Shown one piece after another: positions 1 through 10,252 of a stretch of DNA of 64,000 nt. The notes under the pieces are model-generated. The model did no database searches. It saw only the letters and a program-made list of their open reading frames with translations, and was not told where the DNA came from. The translations under genes were made by a program, and so were the position numbers. Position 1 is the first letter of the stretch, and every line of letters begins with the position of its first letter. The stretch spans positions 1-64,000 of the forward strand of contig CAJOND010000001.1 of NCBI GenBank assembly GCA_905236675.1, written 5' to 3'. The DNA comes from Candidatus Rifleibacteriota bacterium. GTDB lineage: Bacteria > Muiribacteriota > Ozemobacteria > Ozemobacterales > Ozemobacteraceae.

Positions 1-1
1 G

Positions 2-1247
2 AAAAATATTCAACTATTTGTTAAAAATCCAAAAAAAGATTTTACAAGAAACCATAAACTTCCTTTCCAGAAGATTATGGAATTTATTCTCGCATTGGAA
101 AAGGAAACAATAACTAACGAACTATTCAAGTATTTCGGATATAGGGCGGATATTCCTACCGCATCTTCATTCTGTCAGCAGAGGGCTAAAATATTGCCGG
201 ATGCATTACAAAACCTTTTATACAGGTTCAACAGGTATTTCAAGCCTAAGCTCTTCAGGGGCTTCCGTATTCTTGCCTGTGACGGTTCGGAATTCAGGCT
301 ACCTTTAAACGAAAAAGACAAGATTACTTATATGAAGCCCAGTTCATGGTCTGTGATGGGATACAATGCTCTCCATGTTGTGACACTCTATGATATTCTC
401 ACAGACAGATATACAGATGCCGTAATCAATCCTTTTGCAAAAAATAATGAGCCACATGATATATGTCTGCTCACAGACCGTATTGAAAACAACGAAGGAT
501 ACAAGACTCTTATAATAGCAGACAGAGGCTTCGCCACCTATAATTTCTTCGCCCATGCAATAGAGAAAGGCATTTATTTCATGGCAAGAGCTAAGGATGA
601 CAATACAGAACATATGATCGGGAAAAAGTTCGGAGAGCTTCCCGATGAGTTCGATATGACGGTTCATCGTATACTTACTAGAACAAATTCGGCAAGAAAG
701 TGGAAAAAACCAGAAAATAGAGAGCGATACAGAATCTGCAAAAAAAAAGAATTTCTATTTCGTCAATGAATCAAATAGAGAATACAGCATGGATTTGAGA
801 GTTGTCCGATTCAAAATATCTGAAACAGTCTATGAAAACATAGTCACCAATCTTAATGCCGATTTCGAACCTGAAACCATAAAGAAGCTATATGCTATGC
901 GATGGAGAATAGAGACCTCGTTCTGTACATTGAAGCATTCATTAGGGGCGACGACATTTCACTCAAAAAAATACGAATATGTTTTACAGGAAGTCTGGGT
1001 CAGAATAGTCCTGTATAACTTCTGTTCAGAAATAATTAAATGCACTAGAACAAAGGCAAGTGGGAAAAGGCTGAAATACAAAATAAATGTTTCCCAGGCT
1101 ATGAAGATATGCAGACAGTTCCTTAAATCTATTATCGAAGCAGATATTATAATACTAATGGAAAAGTTTATTTTACCAATAAGAAAAAATAGAATATTTA
1201 AAAGGAGAAAAAGAACTTCTATATCTGTTAGTCTGAATTACAGGTAA
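2..1247 (+). pseudogene. IS4-family DDE transposase, 5' end outside window, frame broken at an A9 run
   Basis: This would cut and join DNA for an insertion sequence of the IS4 group. The frame is open from base 2, so the true start lies before the window. DDE signatures are visible: ACDGS near 265-280, ADRGF near 519-533, and YAMRWRIE followed by SFCTLK near 889-934, which fits the IS4 Y-x2-R-x3-E-x6-K pattern. The frame stops at 769 (with ATG77 as first internal Met) and the rest continues one base over, from about 741 to 1247. The switch falls in a run of nine A at 740-748. Reading past it with one A fewer joins the halves into a continuous protein through KNFYFVNESNREY. It is either an inactivating indel or a transcriptional-slippage site. 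I could not define the element's terminal repeats. Confidence 0.85.
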
Positions 1248-1291
1248 AAAAGGAGGCTCAAACGACTCGTATAAATCATGGTAGCTGTTTT

Positions 1292-1326
1292 AACGGGAAG
1301 AGATAATCTGTTCCCTTGGTTTTTTA
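1292..1326 (+). terminator. Terminator-like hairpin after the transposase
   Basis: GGGAA at 1295-1299 can pair with TTCCC at 1311-1315, extended by weaker AA/TT pairs, and is followed by a run of T. It sits 45 bases past the transposase stop. The stem is short, so strength is uncertain. The remaining bases up to 1437 are AT-rich with no gene seen. Confidence 0.4.
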
Positions 1327-1437
1327 TACTTGTTTTTAATCAGCTTTTAATGCAAAGCATGATTTTATAAAATTAATTGAATAATTTTTATTTTATTAGT
1401 TTTTTATTTCCTTTAAATTTCTTAACTTAATGACATT

Positions 1438-1489
1438 GCTTGAGGAGGGGTGGCAGCCGTAGGCTGACGGAGTGGTGACCGAGCTAACC
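1438..1489 (-). repeat. Dispersed repeat family A, copy 1 (overlaps NRPS stop)
   Basis: Read on the minus strand this matches the copy at 63197-63270: both hold CCGTCAGCC, then CGGCTGCCACCCCTCCTCAAG after a few bases. A shorter relative is at 55072-55139 and a weaker one at 45506-45541. The left end, GGTTAGCTCGGTCACC, corresponds to AGTTAAGTCACC in the other copies, and its TAG is the stop codon of the NRPS gene. It probably forms a hairpin in RNA. Its function is unknown. Confidence 0.7.
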
Positions 1490-4400
1490 TTTCTTCACAT
1501 CATCGAAGAACTCAAGATTATCTAAGGCTTTAATTGCATTTTCAAGATAAGAATCGTCTGTTATGGGCCATTTAAAGCCTAATCTATAAAGAACTTGAGT
1601 CGTAAAATCATTTACGTAATCTAGTTCGTAAATACTTGTGGTTCCTCTTGATGTATAGGCAATAAGGCCCGAAACAGCATCGCTGCCTTCATGGGCTGAA
1701 GCATACTTATTAACTAGTTTTTCGAATTCATCGTCTGGAACAATTTCAATTTTGAAACCATGATTTTTCATTGCATAAATAACATCGCTCATATATATTC
1801 TATGGCTATTGCAAGCATGGAAAATAATAAACTTACTATTAGTCGGTGCAAGCTTTAAGACCGCTGCTGCAGTTATATCAATAGGAGAAAATTCAACTCC
1901 TTCATGCATTCCACTCATTGGGAAAGCTCCTATTGCAGAATAACCTCTGAGAGTTCTCAAAAAACCATTTGTGATAAAGTTTATCTGAAATTCCCCATCG
2001 GAATTCCTGCTCATCAGGTTACCTGCCCTGATTATTTTTGCGTCTAGACCATCTAATACAGCTTCTAAGACTTTTCTTTCTGCAAGAAACTTAGTTCTTA
2101 CATATTCATTGGTAATATGCTGATTGAAATAGAGGTCATTCTCTGCTATTTTGCGCCAGTAAGGAGGTTTTTCGTCTATACCTTCACCTGCTACAGAAAC
2201 AGTAGATATTTGAATGAGGCGTTTATTCCCTTTTTTGCACAATGAAATAAGATTTTCTACACCTTTAACATTGATTTTTTCTAATGTCTCATCAGAAGCA
2301 AAGTGTTTTACGCAGGCTGCACAGTTTATTAGAGTGTCAAAAGGTATGTTTATAAGCTTGTTTACGTCTTCTAAATTTGTTATATCACCATCAATACAGA
2401 TAATTTTATTACCGAAAAGTTCTCTAAAAGGACTTTCGAAATAATACATCATCATATTCATAAGGCGTTTATCTGGGGTATCATATTCGCCTTTACGAAC
2501 AAGACAATAGATTGTTCCATCATAATTGTTTATAAATTCTTTTAACACATGAATTCCTAAAAAACCTGTAGAACCAGTTAAAAGAACGTTGCCAAGCTTC
2601 CCTGAAACTACTTCGTCTGCATTTCTTACATCATCTGGAGCTAACAGTGTGTCAATGGCATTATATGAGTATTTAGCGAATTCGTCTATGTTTTCTGCTT
2701 CTTCAATGCCACCGTAAATAGCTTGTGTAATCTGTCTTATTGTAGGATATTTAAAAATGTCAGCATAGACAAGAGGAATTTTTTCATTAAGGCACATTAC
2801 TGCAACCTTTGCAGCAGTTAAAGATGTACCACCGATAGAAAAGAAATTATCATCAATGCCTATTTTTTCTAGATTTAAAGCCTTAGCATATAATTCACAT
2901 AATTTTGCCTGTTCCGTGGTCTGTGGAGCCGAATAGAGCGATGGTCCAAAACTTGTTTCAGGCTTAGGTAATGCGTTTCTGTCTATCTTCCTTGAAGATG
3001 TAAGAGGCATCTTTTCTAATTGGATATAGACGTTTGGAACCATATAATGGGCTAGTCTTCCAGAAATGAATCTTGTAAGATCTTCCTGGGAAATAGTTTT
3101 TGTGGCAGTATAATAAGCAGCAAGATAGGTGTTGTCTATAGCAATAACTGCTGCTGACGCAACTTCAGGATAAGAACATATAGCTTCTTCTATTTCACCA
3201 AGTTCTATTCGTAAACCTCTAAGCTTAACCTGATTATCTATTCTTCCATGAAATTCTATTTCACCATCTTCGTTTATTAGAGCTAAATCACCTGTTTTAT
3301 AACCTCTCATACCTTTAAATTCAATAAAAGCAGATGATGTTTTTTCTGGAAGATTTATATACCCTCTACCAACGCCTTTTCCACATATTAGAAGTTCGCC
3401 AATTACACCGTCGGCGACTTCATTGTCATTATTATCAATAATATAAGTAAAAACATTGGCGTTTGGAATACCGATGGTAATATTGCTATTATCTGTAATG
3501 ACTTTCATTGTACAGCTTATCGTGGTTTCAGTCGGACCATAACCATTCATTATATAGGCATCTGGATTTACCTCTATAATCTTGTCATACAACCCTCCTG
3601 GAAAAGCCTCTGCCCCAAGGTCATAAGAAACCACATTCTTTAAAGCATCTCTCATTTGTGGTATTTCAAGCAATCCAGACAAAAATGATGGGGTTATTGC
3701 AATAATATCAACATGATTTTCTTCAATAAGCTTAGCAAGTAAATCAAAATTATGTATTTCAATATCATTTGCGATAACAACAGTCATTCCATGAGTTAAA
3801 GGGATGAATTCTTCCATGACGGAAACGTCAAAAGTCATTGCTGCGAGAGCGAGCACAACATTACCTTTTTCTGTAAAACCAAGAGTTTCATGGTTTTTAG
3901 GGTTGGCATTTAAGAAATTGGCTAAATTCCCATGCTCTATCATAACGCCTTTTGGTTTGCCTGTTGAGCCAGAAGTATAGATACAGTAGCATAAATCATG
4001 TTCTGCAATTTCTATTTTGGGATTTTCAACATTTTTACTTTTAAGAAGTTCATTAATCAGAAGAGGTTTAGTTGAAATTGTTGCAAACAGGTTGGCATAT
4101 TGTGACTTTGTTTCTTTGTCCACAATAACGTATTTTGCAGAGGAATCCTCTAATATAAACCGAACTCTGTCTTCAGGGTATTCAGGAGAAATACATGTAA
4201 AAGCTGCTCCAGATTTTAATATGCCTTGCTGAGAAATATATACTTGAATTCCTCTGTCTAATAATATTGCAATAATATCTTCTTTGCCTATTCCTCTTGA
4301 AATAAGCTCATGAGCTACTTTATTAGCTCTTTTATTAAGTTCTTTGTAGGTTAATGTTTTTTTATTGAATATAACCGCAGTTTTGTTCGGATTCTTTTCT

Positions 4401-7400
4401 ACCTGGGCTTCAAATAATCTAGTGGTAGGCTCAAAAACAAAATCAAACACTGTGTCATTTATTTTATGCTTTTTAGTATGTTTCTTTTTGAAGCCTTCTT
4501 TTAAGCAAGGCATAATGCTAAATAGATTTTGCGGTATTAAGTCTTTAAGGTGTCTGCCACTTGCAAGCTTTATTGCTGCATTTTCAAAATCAGCAATCAA
4601 AGCCTGGATATATTCTTTTGAATACATATCGCTTCTGTATTCCATCTCAAATCTATAAGTACCATTATTTAGGAATATTTCTAAGGATATTGGTGTTTTT
4701 GCAGCGTTTAGTTCCAGAACTATTTTTTCTGCTTTTTCTCCGCAAATCTTATCGAATTCAAAAGTTTCACCTTGATAGGCTACCATTGTATTAGGAGTAA
4801 TTTTGTATTTTCGGCTTATTTCAGGGAATGGAAATAAATCGTTGTTCATCATTCCTAATATTTGAGTTTGCAGATTTTTAAAATAATAGTCTGTATCTTT
4901 GGAAACATCGCATAATACAGGCAATGTTTTTACTAGCATTCCAACAGTATTTGAAAGCCTTGAATCGTTTCTGCCATGATAAATCGTAGTAAAGACAGCT
5001 TTATCAGCAGAATTTACAGAAGCTAACAACGCTCCAAATACGCCATTAAAGAAGACATTTTCAGTAATTCCGTATTTATTGCATATTTGCTTAACTATAT
5101 CTGGCTTTAGCTTATTCCCTACTACTCTTAGCATACCAAGACCTGGTTTTTCCCCTTGTTTAGGGAAGGAAAGATTAGGTATAAAATCTGTGTTTCCACC
5201 ACATTTTTCAAAGATAGAATCATAGAACTTTTCTGACTTCGAGTATAGCTCGCTATTTACCGCAGCAGCATTATCTAAAGCAGCTTCATAAGCAGTATAT
5301 TGTTCTGCTTCTATCTCTTCTCCTTTATATGCTCGTTCTATATCGTTAAGTATTATTTCATATGAAGTTCCATCTGCAATTAGGTGGTGTACATCAATAA
5401 ACAGATGACTACCTTTGTGGGTTCTATAAATAGCAAACCTTGCAAGTCTTTCGCCGAAAAGATTAAACGGCTTAACCAGCTTATTTATATCCATTCCATC
5501 AATAATATTTATTCTGACTTTTTCATCGTCATTTCTGCGTTGCTTAATTTCACCATCTTTATCCATAAATAATCTTACTTTAAGGTATTTATGGGCTTCT
5601 ATTACGCTTTCAATAGCAGATTTAAGTTTCAATAAATCAATTTTTGGACTTAATTTAAATAGGAATGGAAGGTTGTAAACTGTTGTTCCCATATTCGCTG
5701 TACAGTCTATGAAAATGCCTTCCTGGGTATTTGTTAATGGATATACTTCTTGAATACTGTATGTCTTCGATTTGCTTGAATTTTGCAGAAATAGTTCGAG
5801 CTTTTCTATAGTCGGATTTTCTTTTAAATCATTTATTTTTAAATTAACATCGAACTCCTTGGCAAGAAGAAAATTAAGTCTTATCGAGCTAATTGAAGTA
5901 AGTCCAGCATAATAGAAGTCAGTTGTTATTCCAAAATCCTTGTGCCCTAATGCCTTTGACACGCATTCAAAAATTCTTTTCTGAATTTCGTTTTCAGGTT
6001 CTATTTTATCTTCTATCTTCTTTACAGGTTTAGGCAATGCACGTTTGTTTACTTTCTGATTCTGATTAAGAGGAATTTTATCTATTTGTATAGTTACAGC
6101 AGGAACCATATAAGATGGTTTTGATTCTGTTATAAAAGCGTTAAGGGCGTTTATATCAATCTTTTTATCTGAAACTATATAAGCTGCAATGTATTTGCCT
6201 CCGCCTTCATCGTCAAAGGCTGTAACAGTAGCATCTTTTATTGATGGAAATCTTCTGATTATTTCTTCAACTTCTGTAAGTTCAATTCTAAAACCTCTGA
6301 TTTTTACCTGGGCATCTCTTCTTCCTACAAAAGAAAGGATGCCATCGCTTAAAAATCTTACAATATCGCCTGTACAATATATTTTTTGGTAAGCTTTTTC
6401 TTTCGTGAACCTATTTTTAAGAAAGACTTCTTTGGTCATTTCAGGACGTTTTAAATAGCCACGAGAAACCTGAACTCCAGAAACATATAATTCCCCGCAA
6501 GCACCAGTTGGGAGTCTGTTACCGTGGTTGACAACGATATAGAGTTTTACATTCGGGAAAGGTTTACCTACAGGTATGTTTTCATAATATTTATCTACTT
6601 CAAAAGTGGTTATACAAACTGTACATTCTGTGGGTCCATAGATATTTATTAATTTGAAATTTTTTGGTGGTTCAATTGAGACTAGCTTTTCGCCACCAGT
6701 CAACAAATATTTAAGAGAACTGTTTTTTATGCCTGATGCAAACTGTCTACCGACCTGAGTAGTCATAAATGCATGAGTTATGCCATTTTTTTCAAAATAT
6801 AAGTTTAAAGCTATTAAATCTAATCTTATTTCTTCTGGAATAATATGGAGCTCAGCTCCTGTAGTCAAAGGGCAGAAAATATCCATCATAGAAGCATCAA
6901 ATCCATAGGAAGCATAAGCGGCCATTTTAGATGATGAATTTAAATTGAATTTTAAACGGTAGTGATTACAAAATGCCGATATATTCTCATATTCAAGCAT
7001 ACAACCTTTGGGAATACCTGTTGAACCAGATGTATATAGTAATATAAATAAGTTTTTAGGATTTGTTTTCGGTAAAGTTTCTTTATAATCTGGTAAATTT
7101 TCAATTTCATCAATAAAAAGTTTTTTACCAGAATATTCTGGCACTAAAGACTGCATCTCTTTGGTAGTAATTAGTAGTTTTGCTTCAGAATCTCTTAACA
7201 TGAAATGCAACCTATCTGGAGGATAAGTAGGATCTAACGGCTGGTAAGCACAACCGCTCCTTGCTATGCCCAAAGATATGATAGCCATAAATTCACATCT
7301 TGGAATAAGAACCGCAACAACATCTTCTTGTTTGAAACCTGTGTTAATTAAATATCCAGCTAAGTTAGCTGTAATTGTATTTAATTTTGTATAGCTATAA

Positions 7401-8143
7401 CGATTGTTCTGATACACTACAGCAGTATTTTGAGGATACTTGGTTACCATATCATTAAACATGTCTACGACAGTCTTGGAAGAATCAAATTGGGTTTCAG
7501 TGTTATTAAAGATGTCTAATTCTGCTTCTTGTTCTTTAGATAAAATAGAAATTTCTTTGACGTTTTGACAAATTGTCAGGTTTTCAAAAACGGCTTTAAA
7601 TGATTGGAGTATATTTATTATACTTGATTTTTCATAAAGGTCAGAACGGTAATCAGCTTCTATCGAGTAGTCATTGTCGTTTGACTCAACCGAAATGGCT
7701 AGTTTATAATCATCTGTTTTGATTTCGTCATTATAAGCAAAAATAAGATCAGTATCTATATTATATCTTTTTGCTATTTTCTCAAAAGGTAAAGCTTTTT
7801 CTTTGGAGTTTTCTATTTGATTTTGTAAATGAATTAAATAATCACTGACTGTAGTATTTTCATCGAATTTGCAATAAAAAGGAATAGTCTTATCGTTTAC
7901 CAATACATATAAGGCATCGTTAGCACCTGAAAATCTAGCTATAACTACACTGAAAACAGCATTAAACAAAGTATTGTCTGTAATATTGAATTTGCCACAA
8001 ATCTTTTCAACGAACTCTTTTTCTATATTTAATTCATACTTGAGATTTGAAAATGATTTATTATTTGATTTTTTGTCAGCAATAGGTAAAGATTGGGTTT
8101 CAATGCCAGAAAAAATAGCATCATAATATTCTAACGAAGTCAT
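1484..8143 (-). CDS. Nonribosomal peptide synthetase with terminal thioester reductase (half-C-A-T-C-A-T-R)
   Basis: This 2219-residue enzyme should join two amino acids and release the dipeptidyl thioester by NAD(P)H reduction, giving an aldehyde that may cyclise to a pyrazinone. Domains: the C-terminal half only of a condensation domain (1-200, no HHxxxDG); adenylation 1 (220-705; YTSGSTGIPKG near 370, FDAS at 415-418, YGPTE near 502); carrier 1 (715-785, Ser in AGLTS near 750); condensation (800-1195, HHLIADG at 919-925); adenylation 2 (1240-1730; YTSGSTGKPKG near 1389); carrier 2 (1745-1810, IGGTS near 1770); reductase (1848-2219, TGSTGFLG at 1855-1862, YVRTK at 2014-2018). Residues 1-195 align by eye with 970-1195 of the same protein. 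This order matches Staphylococcus AusA and gut clostridial pyrazinone synthetases. By-eye specificity codes are DAMFLGIVC (module 1, probably hydrophobic) and DVMAYLGIS (module 2, unclear). No phosphopantetheinyl transferase gene is nearby. The start has only a weak AGGGG at about 13 bases. Confidence 0.93.
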   Translation of the reverse strand: MTSLEYYDAIFSGIETQSLPIADKKSNNKSFSNLKYELNIEKEFVEKICGKFNITDNTLFNAVFSVVIARFSGANDALYVLVNDKTIPFYCKFDENTTVSDYLIHLQNQIENSKEKALPFEKIAKRYNIDTDLIFAYNDEIKTDDYKLAISVESNDNDYSIEADYRSDLYEKSSIINILQSFKAVFENLTICQNVKEISILSKEQEAELDIFNNTETQFDSSKTVVDMFNDMVTKYPQNTAVVYQNNRYSYTKLNTITANLAGYLINTGFKQEDVVAVLIPRCEFMAIISLGIARSGCAYQPLDPTYPPDRLHFMLRDSEAKLLITTKEMQSLVPEYSGKKLFIDEIENLPDYKETLPKTNPKNLFILLYTSGSTGIPKGCMLEYENISAFCNHYRLKFNLNSSSKMAAYASYGFDASMMDIFCPLTTGAELHIIPEEIRLDLIALNLYFEKNGITHAFMTTQVGRQFASGIKNSSLKYLLTGGEKLVSIEPPKNFKLINIYGPTECTVCITTFEVDKYYENIPVGKPFPNVKLYIVVNHGNRLPTGACGELYVSGVQVSRGYLKRPEMTKEVFLKNRFTKEKAYQKIYCTGDIVRFLSDGILSFVGRRDAQVKIRGFRIELTEVEEIIRRFPSIKDATVTAFDDEGGGKYIAAYIVSDKKIDINALNAFITESKPSYMVPAVTIQIDKIPLNQNQKVNKRALPKPVKKIEDKIEPENEIQKRIFECVSKALGHKDFGITTDFYYAGLTSISSIRLNFLLAKEFDVNLKINDLKENPTIEKLELFLQNSSKSKTYSIQEVYPLTNTQEGIFIDCTANMGTTVYNLPFLFKLSPKIDLLKLKSAIESVIEAHKYLKVRLFMDKDGEIKQRRNDDEKVRINIIDGMDINKLVKPFNLFGERLARFAIYRTHKGSHLFIDVHHLIADGTSYEIILNDIERAYKGEEIEAEQYTAYEAALDNAAAVNSELYSKSEKFYDSIFEKCGGNTDFIPNLSFPKQGEKPGLGMLRVVGNKLKPDIVKQICNKYGITENVFFNGVFGALLASVNSADKAVFTTIYHGRNDSRLSNTVGMLVKTLPVLCDVSKDTDYYFKNLQTQILGMMNNDLFPFPEISRKYKITPNTMVAYQGETFEFDKICGEKAEKIVLELNAAKTPISLEIFLNNGTYRFEMEYRSDMYSKEYIQALIADFENAAIKLASGRHLKDLIPQNLFSIMPCLKEGFKKKHTKKHKINDTVFDFVFEPTTRLFEAQVEKNPNKTAVIFNKKTLTYKELNKRANKVAHELISRGIGKEDIIAILLDRGIQVYISQQGILKSGAAFTCISPEYPEDRVRFILEDSSAKYVIVDKETKSQYANLFATISTKPLLINELLKSKNVENPKIEIAEHDLCYCIYTSGSTGKPKGVMIEHGNLANFLNANPKNHETLGFTEKGNVVLALAAMTFDVSVMEEFIPLTHGMTVVIANDIEIHNFDLLAKLIEENHVDIIAITPSFLSGLLEIPQMRDALKNVVSYDLGAEAFPGGLYDKIIEVNPDAYIMNGYGPTETTISCTMKVITDNSNITIGIPNANVFTYIIDNNDNEVADGVIGELLICGKGVGRGYINLPEKTSSAFIEFKGMRGYKTGDLALINEDGEIEFHGRIDNQVKLRGLRIELGEIEEAICSYPEVASAAVIAIDNTYLAAYYTATKTISQEDLTRFISGRLAHYMVPNVYIQLEKMPLTSSRKIDRNALPKPETSFGPSLYSAPQTTEQAKLCELYAKALNLEKIGIDDNFFSIGGTSLTAAKVAVMCLNEKIPLVYADIFKYPTIRQITQAIYGGIEEAENIDEFAKYSYNAIDTLLAPDDVRNADEVVSGKLGNVLLTGSTGFLGIHVLKEFINNYDGTIYCLVRKGEYDTPDKRLMNMMMYYFESPFRELFGNKIICIDGDITNLEDVNKLINIPFDTLINCAACVKHFASDETLEKINVKGVENLISLCKKGNKRLIQISTVSVAGEGIDEKPPYWRKIAENDLYFNQHITNEYVRTKFLAERKVLEAVLDGLDAKIIRAGNLMSRNSDGEFQINFITNGFLRTLRGYSAIGAFPMSGMHEGVEFSPIDITAAAVLKLAPTNSKFIIFHACNSHRIYMSDVIYAMKNHGFKIEIVPDDEFEKLVNKYASAHEGSDAVSGLIAYTSRGTTSIYELDYVNDFTTQVLYRLGFKWPITDDSYLENAIKALDNLEFFDDVKKG

Positions 8144-8274
8144 TTATATTATCGTGCCCCTTATTTATCTGCAAATTCTAATACTCTGTCATCCTCTAAT
8201 CTAATATATAATTCTATTTTATACAATATTGATTAAAGATATTTTTGTTATAGATAAGGGAGAATTTGGTTTTA

Positions 8275-8820
8275 TTACTCAAGTTCTGATAGTCTATTTT
8301 TAAGCCAACGTAATCTATCTTTAATATCGTTTTTTTCTTTTTTGAGATATGAAGGTTCTTTATCCAAACTGTCTATATATTTCAGTCTATTATCTAATTC
8401 ATTAATAGCATTGTTTATAGTTATCGAATCCGCTGTTTCAAGATTACTCTTAAATGCTTGTTCAGTCATACCACATAAAGCAATAGCACTGTGATAATTA
8501 AAAGGATGGTGTTTTCGTGCTTCTCTAATTGAAGATTCACGCCAAATCAATGAAATTACAATCAAAACAATAATAACAAAAACAATTAATAGCATTATAA
8601 AAAAAATTTTAGCTCGTTGAATTGGTTTAAGAATTTCTTGTTCGCTTAAATTATATTTTTCATCTTCACCATTAATGATGTCTTTGATAATATTATATTC
8701 ATCGTCAGACATGTTTACTTCATTTCGAAGTTTCTCTAGTTCTTCTAGATTCTTTTCTCTATTTATCCACAAATTGTATTTGTTTCCAGAACCTTGATAA
8801 GTTTGATAATCTTTGTTCAT
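8275..8820 (-). CDS. Unknown protein with one central membrane segment
   Basis: This 181-residue protein was not recognised. The first 85 residues are hydrophilic, rich in Glu, Asn and Lys. One strong membrane helix follows at about 90-113 (FFIMLLIVFVIIVLIVISLI). The last 70 residues are charged and look helical, ending in a probable short coiled coil. It lies 24 bases after the stop of the upstream membrane protein (8845-9519), so the two are probably co-transcribed; the NRPS begins 131 bases further on. The context does not show whether the pair serves the NRPS. Confidence 0.7.
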   Translation of the reverse strand: MNKDYQTYQGSGNKYNLWINREKNLEELEKLRNEVNMSDDEYNIIKDIINGEDEKYNLSEQEILKPIQRAKIFFIMLLIVFVIIVLIVISLIWRESSIREARKHHPFNYHSAIALCGMTEQAFKSNLETADSITINNAINELDNRLKYIDSLDKEPSYLKKEKNDIKDRLRWLKNRLSELE

Positions 8821-8844
8821 GATTTGCCTTTATAATGATAAATT

Positions 8845-9519
8845 TTATTTTTTGTTAATTTCTTTTCTCTGTTTTATATGTTTACACAATATGTCAATAA
8901 TAACAAAAGTTAAAGTTAAGAAAATAAAGTAACTTAATAGGAAAATTATCATCAAAGCCCAATTATTTAAGCAAAATACAAATACTAAAGCTATACCAAT
9001 AATTATTGCTACTACTATGATAAACTCTGTTATCGTTAGATATATAACTGTAGTGACTTCGGCTAATACTAATATAGAAGAAAAAAGACTAGAAGTTTTT
9101 GGATTAAAAACGATAGATAATAAAATATTGGATGAAGAAGTAATAAGTATAATAATTGATAGTATTGCCAACCAAATAATAATAATTGTTGATAATGACT
9201 TTTCTGATTTTTTTTCGTCTTTATTATTCTTTAAACTATGATACTTATTTTTAAGAATAATAAATAGATAAATAATCTGATATAGCAAAATAGGCAAATA
9301 CAAGATAAGCAGACCGAAACCCCAGCCCTCAAGAACCCTTTTTACCCCTTCAAGTCCATAATAAGGTGTTTGATCTCCAAAAAACCTGATTCCGCCTGTA
9401 GTCCCTTTAAAAAATGCTTCTATACTTTCTATAATCATTCCGACTTCTAAAAAACAGAAAGAAACAACAAATAATACAGTTGCGATAATAAACAGAGTTT
9501 TTTTGACTTTCTCATTCAT
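8845..9519 (-). CDS. Polytopic membrane protein of unknown function
   Basis: The protein has 224 residues with about five or six hydrophobic helices (near 8-30, 66-92, 113-135, 145-185 and 187-213) and a Lys-rich loop around 95-112. A Gly/Phe-rich segment with TPYYGLEG follows the first helix and may face outward. No family motif was recognised. It is the first gene of a probable two-gene operon with the 181-residue protein downstream. Confidence 0.7.
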   Translation of the reverse strand: MNEKVKKTLFIIATVLFVVSFCFLEVGMIIESIEAFFKGTTGGIRFFGDQTPYYGLEGVKRVLEGWGFGLLILYLPILLYQIIYLFIILKNKYHSLKNNKDEKKSEKSLSTIIIIWLAILSIIILITSSSNILLSIVFNPKTSSLFSSILVLAEVTTVIYLTITEFIIVVAIIIGIALVFVFCLNNWALMIIFLLSYFIFLTLTFVIIDILCKHIKQRKEINKK

Positions 9520-9601
9520 ATTGTTTCTTATTTGATATTATATATTCTTTATGTATTTGATTAGTGGTGGGGAAAACCTGCCACCAACCACCAATCACCA
9601 T

Positions 9602-9994
9602 TTACTTGGCTAGATGTTTTCCCGCTGCGAAAAATTCTTTTGTTTCTTTGGCAACTACACCAGCAGCATATTTTGTTGCCATGCCAAGGAAGGCTGTAAG
9701 CTCCATCCAGAAAAGGGCACCTGGTCCACCAGCGGTTACGGCTGTTGCTACACCGACGATATTACCTGTACCTATAGTAGCAGAAAGAGCTGTGCACAGT
9801 GCTGCAAAACTAGAAACCTCACCAGATCCACCTTCTTCATTTTTGAACATCCACTTTAAGGCTAATCCCAGTTTATGGATTTGAAGACATTTAACTCGTA
9901 TGGTTAGCCATAGACCGCCTAAAAGAATAAGCACCATCATTGGAACGCCCCATACGAAGCCGCTTATTGCCTCCAATATTTGAATAAAAGACAT
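9602..9994 (-). pseudogene. N-terminal fragment of a sodium:alanine symporter (AGCS family)
   Basis: The 130 residues match the start of AGCS symporters, which import alanine or glycine with Na+: the first helix (VWGVPMMVLILLGGLWLTI), then FAALCTALSATIGTGNIVGVA and the GALFWMELTAFLGMATKYA block. Family members run to about 450-480 residues. Here the frame leaves homology after MATKYA and ends with about 20 unrelated residues and a stop, so roughly three quarters of the transporter, including most helices, are missing. A G/T-rich degenerate repeat (9564-9601) lies at the break. It is very likely a non-functional remnant. Confidence 0.8.
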
Positions 9995-10111
9995 AAAAGT
10001 TCCTTATATTTTAGATTTAAAAATCAAAAAATAATTTATCATTGTAAAAATATATACGTCAAGACTAAAGGGCACACGCATTAAAATTTTATTGTTTTTT
10101 TTATATTGCGA

Positions 10112-10190
10112 GAGACTGTGCTAAAACTTATTTTTAAGTCTAGATTAGATTGTGCTAATTGCCAATATATTTGCCGTAAAAAGTATAGCT
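10112..10190 (+). repeat. Dispersed repeat family B (MITE-like), partial copy
   Basis: The segment starts with GAGACTGTGCTAAAACT (10112-10128), then ATTAGATTGTGCTAATTG (10144-10161) and a degenerate tail to about 10190. The same order and spacing occur on the opposite strand within 51453-51536, and the first motif alone recurs inverted at 55234-55250. It lies in the 258-base gap between the symporter fragment and the MATE gene; nothing else was recognised there. Confidence 0.6.
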
Positions 10191-10252
10191 TGCAAACGAG
10201 GCTTAAAATAGTAACTACTTAACTCCTGGTTTTACTTTCTTCCTATAATTTA

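Noticed and set aside
9564..9884. Plus-strand frame of 106 residues over the symporter fragment
   Set aside because: It is the complement of a clear AGCS N-terminus and has no motif of its own.
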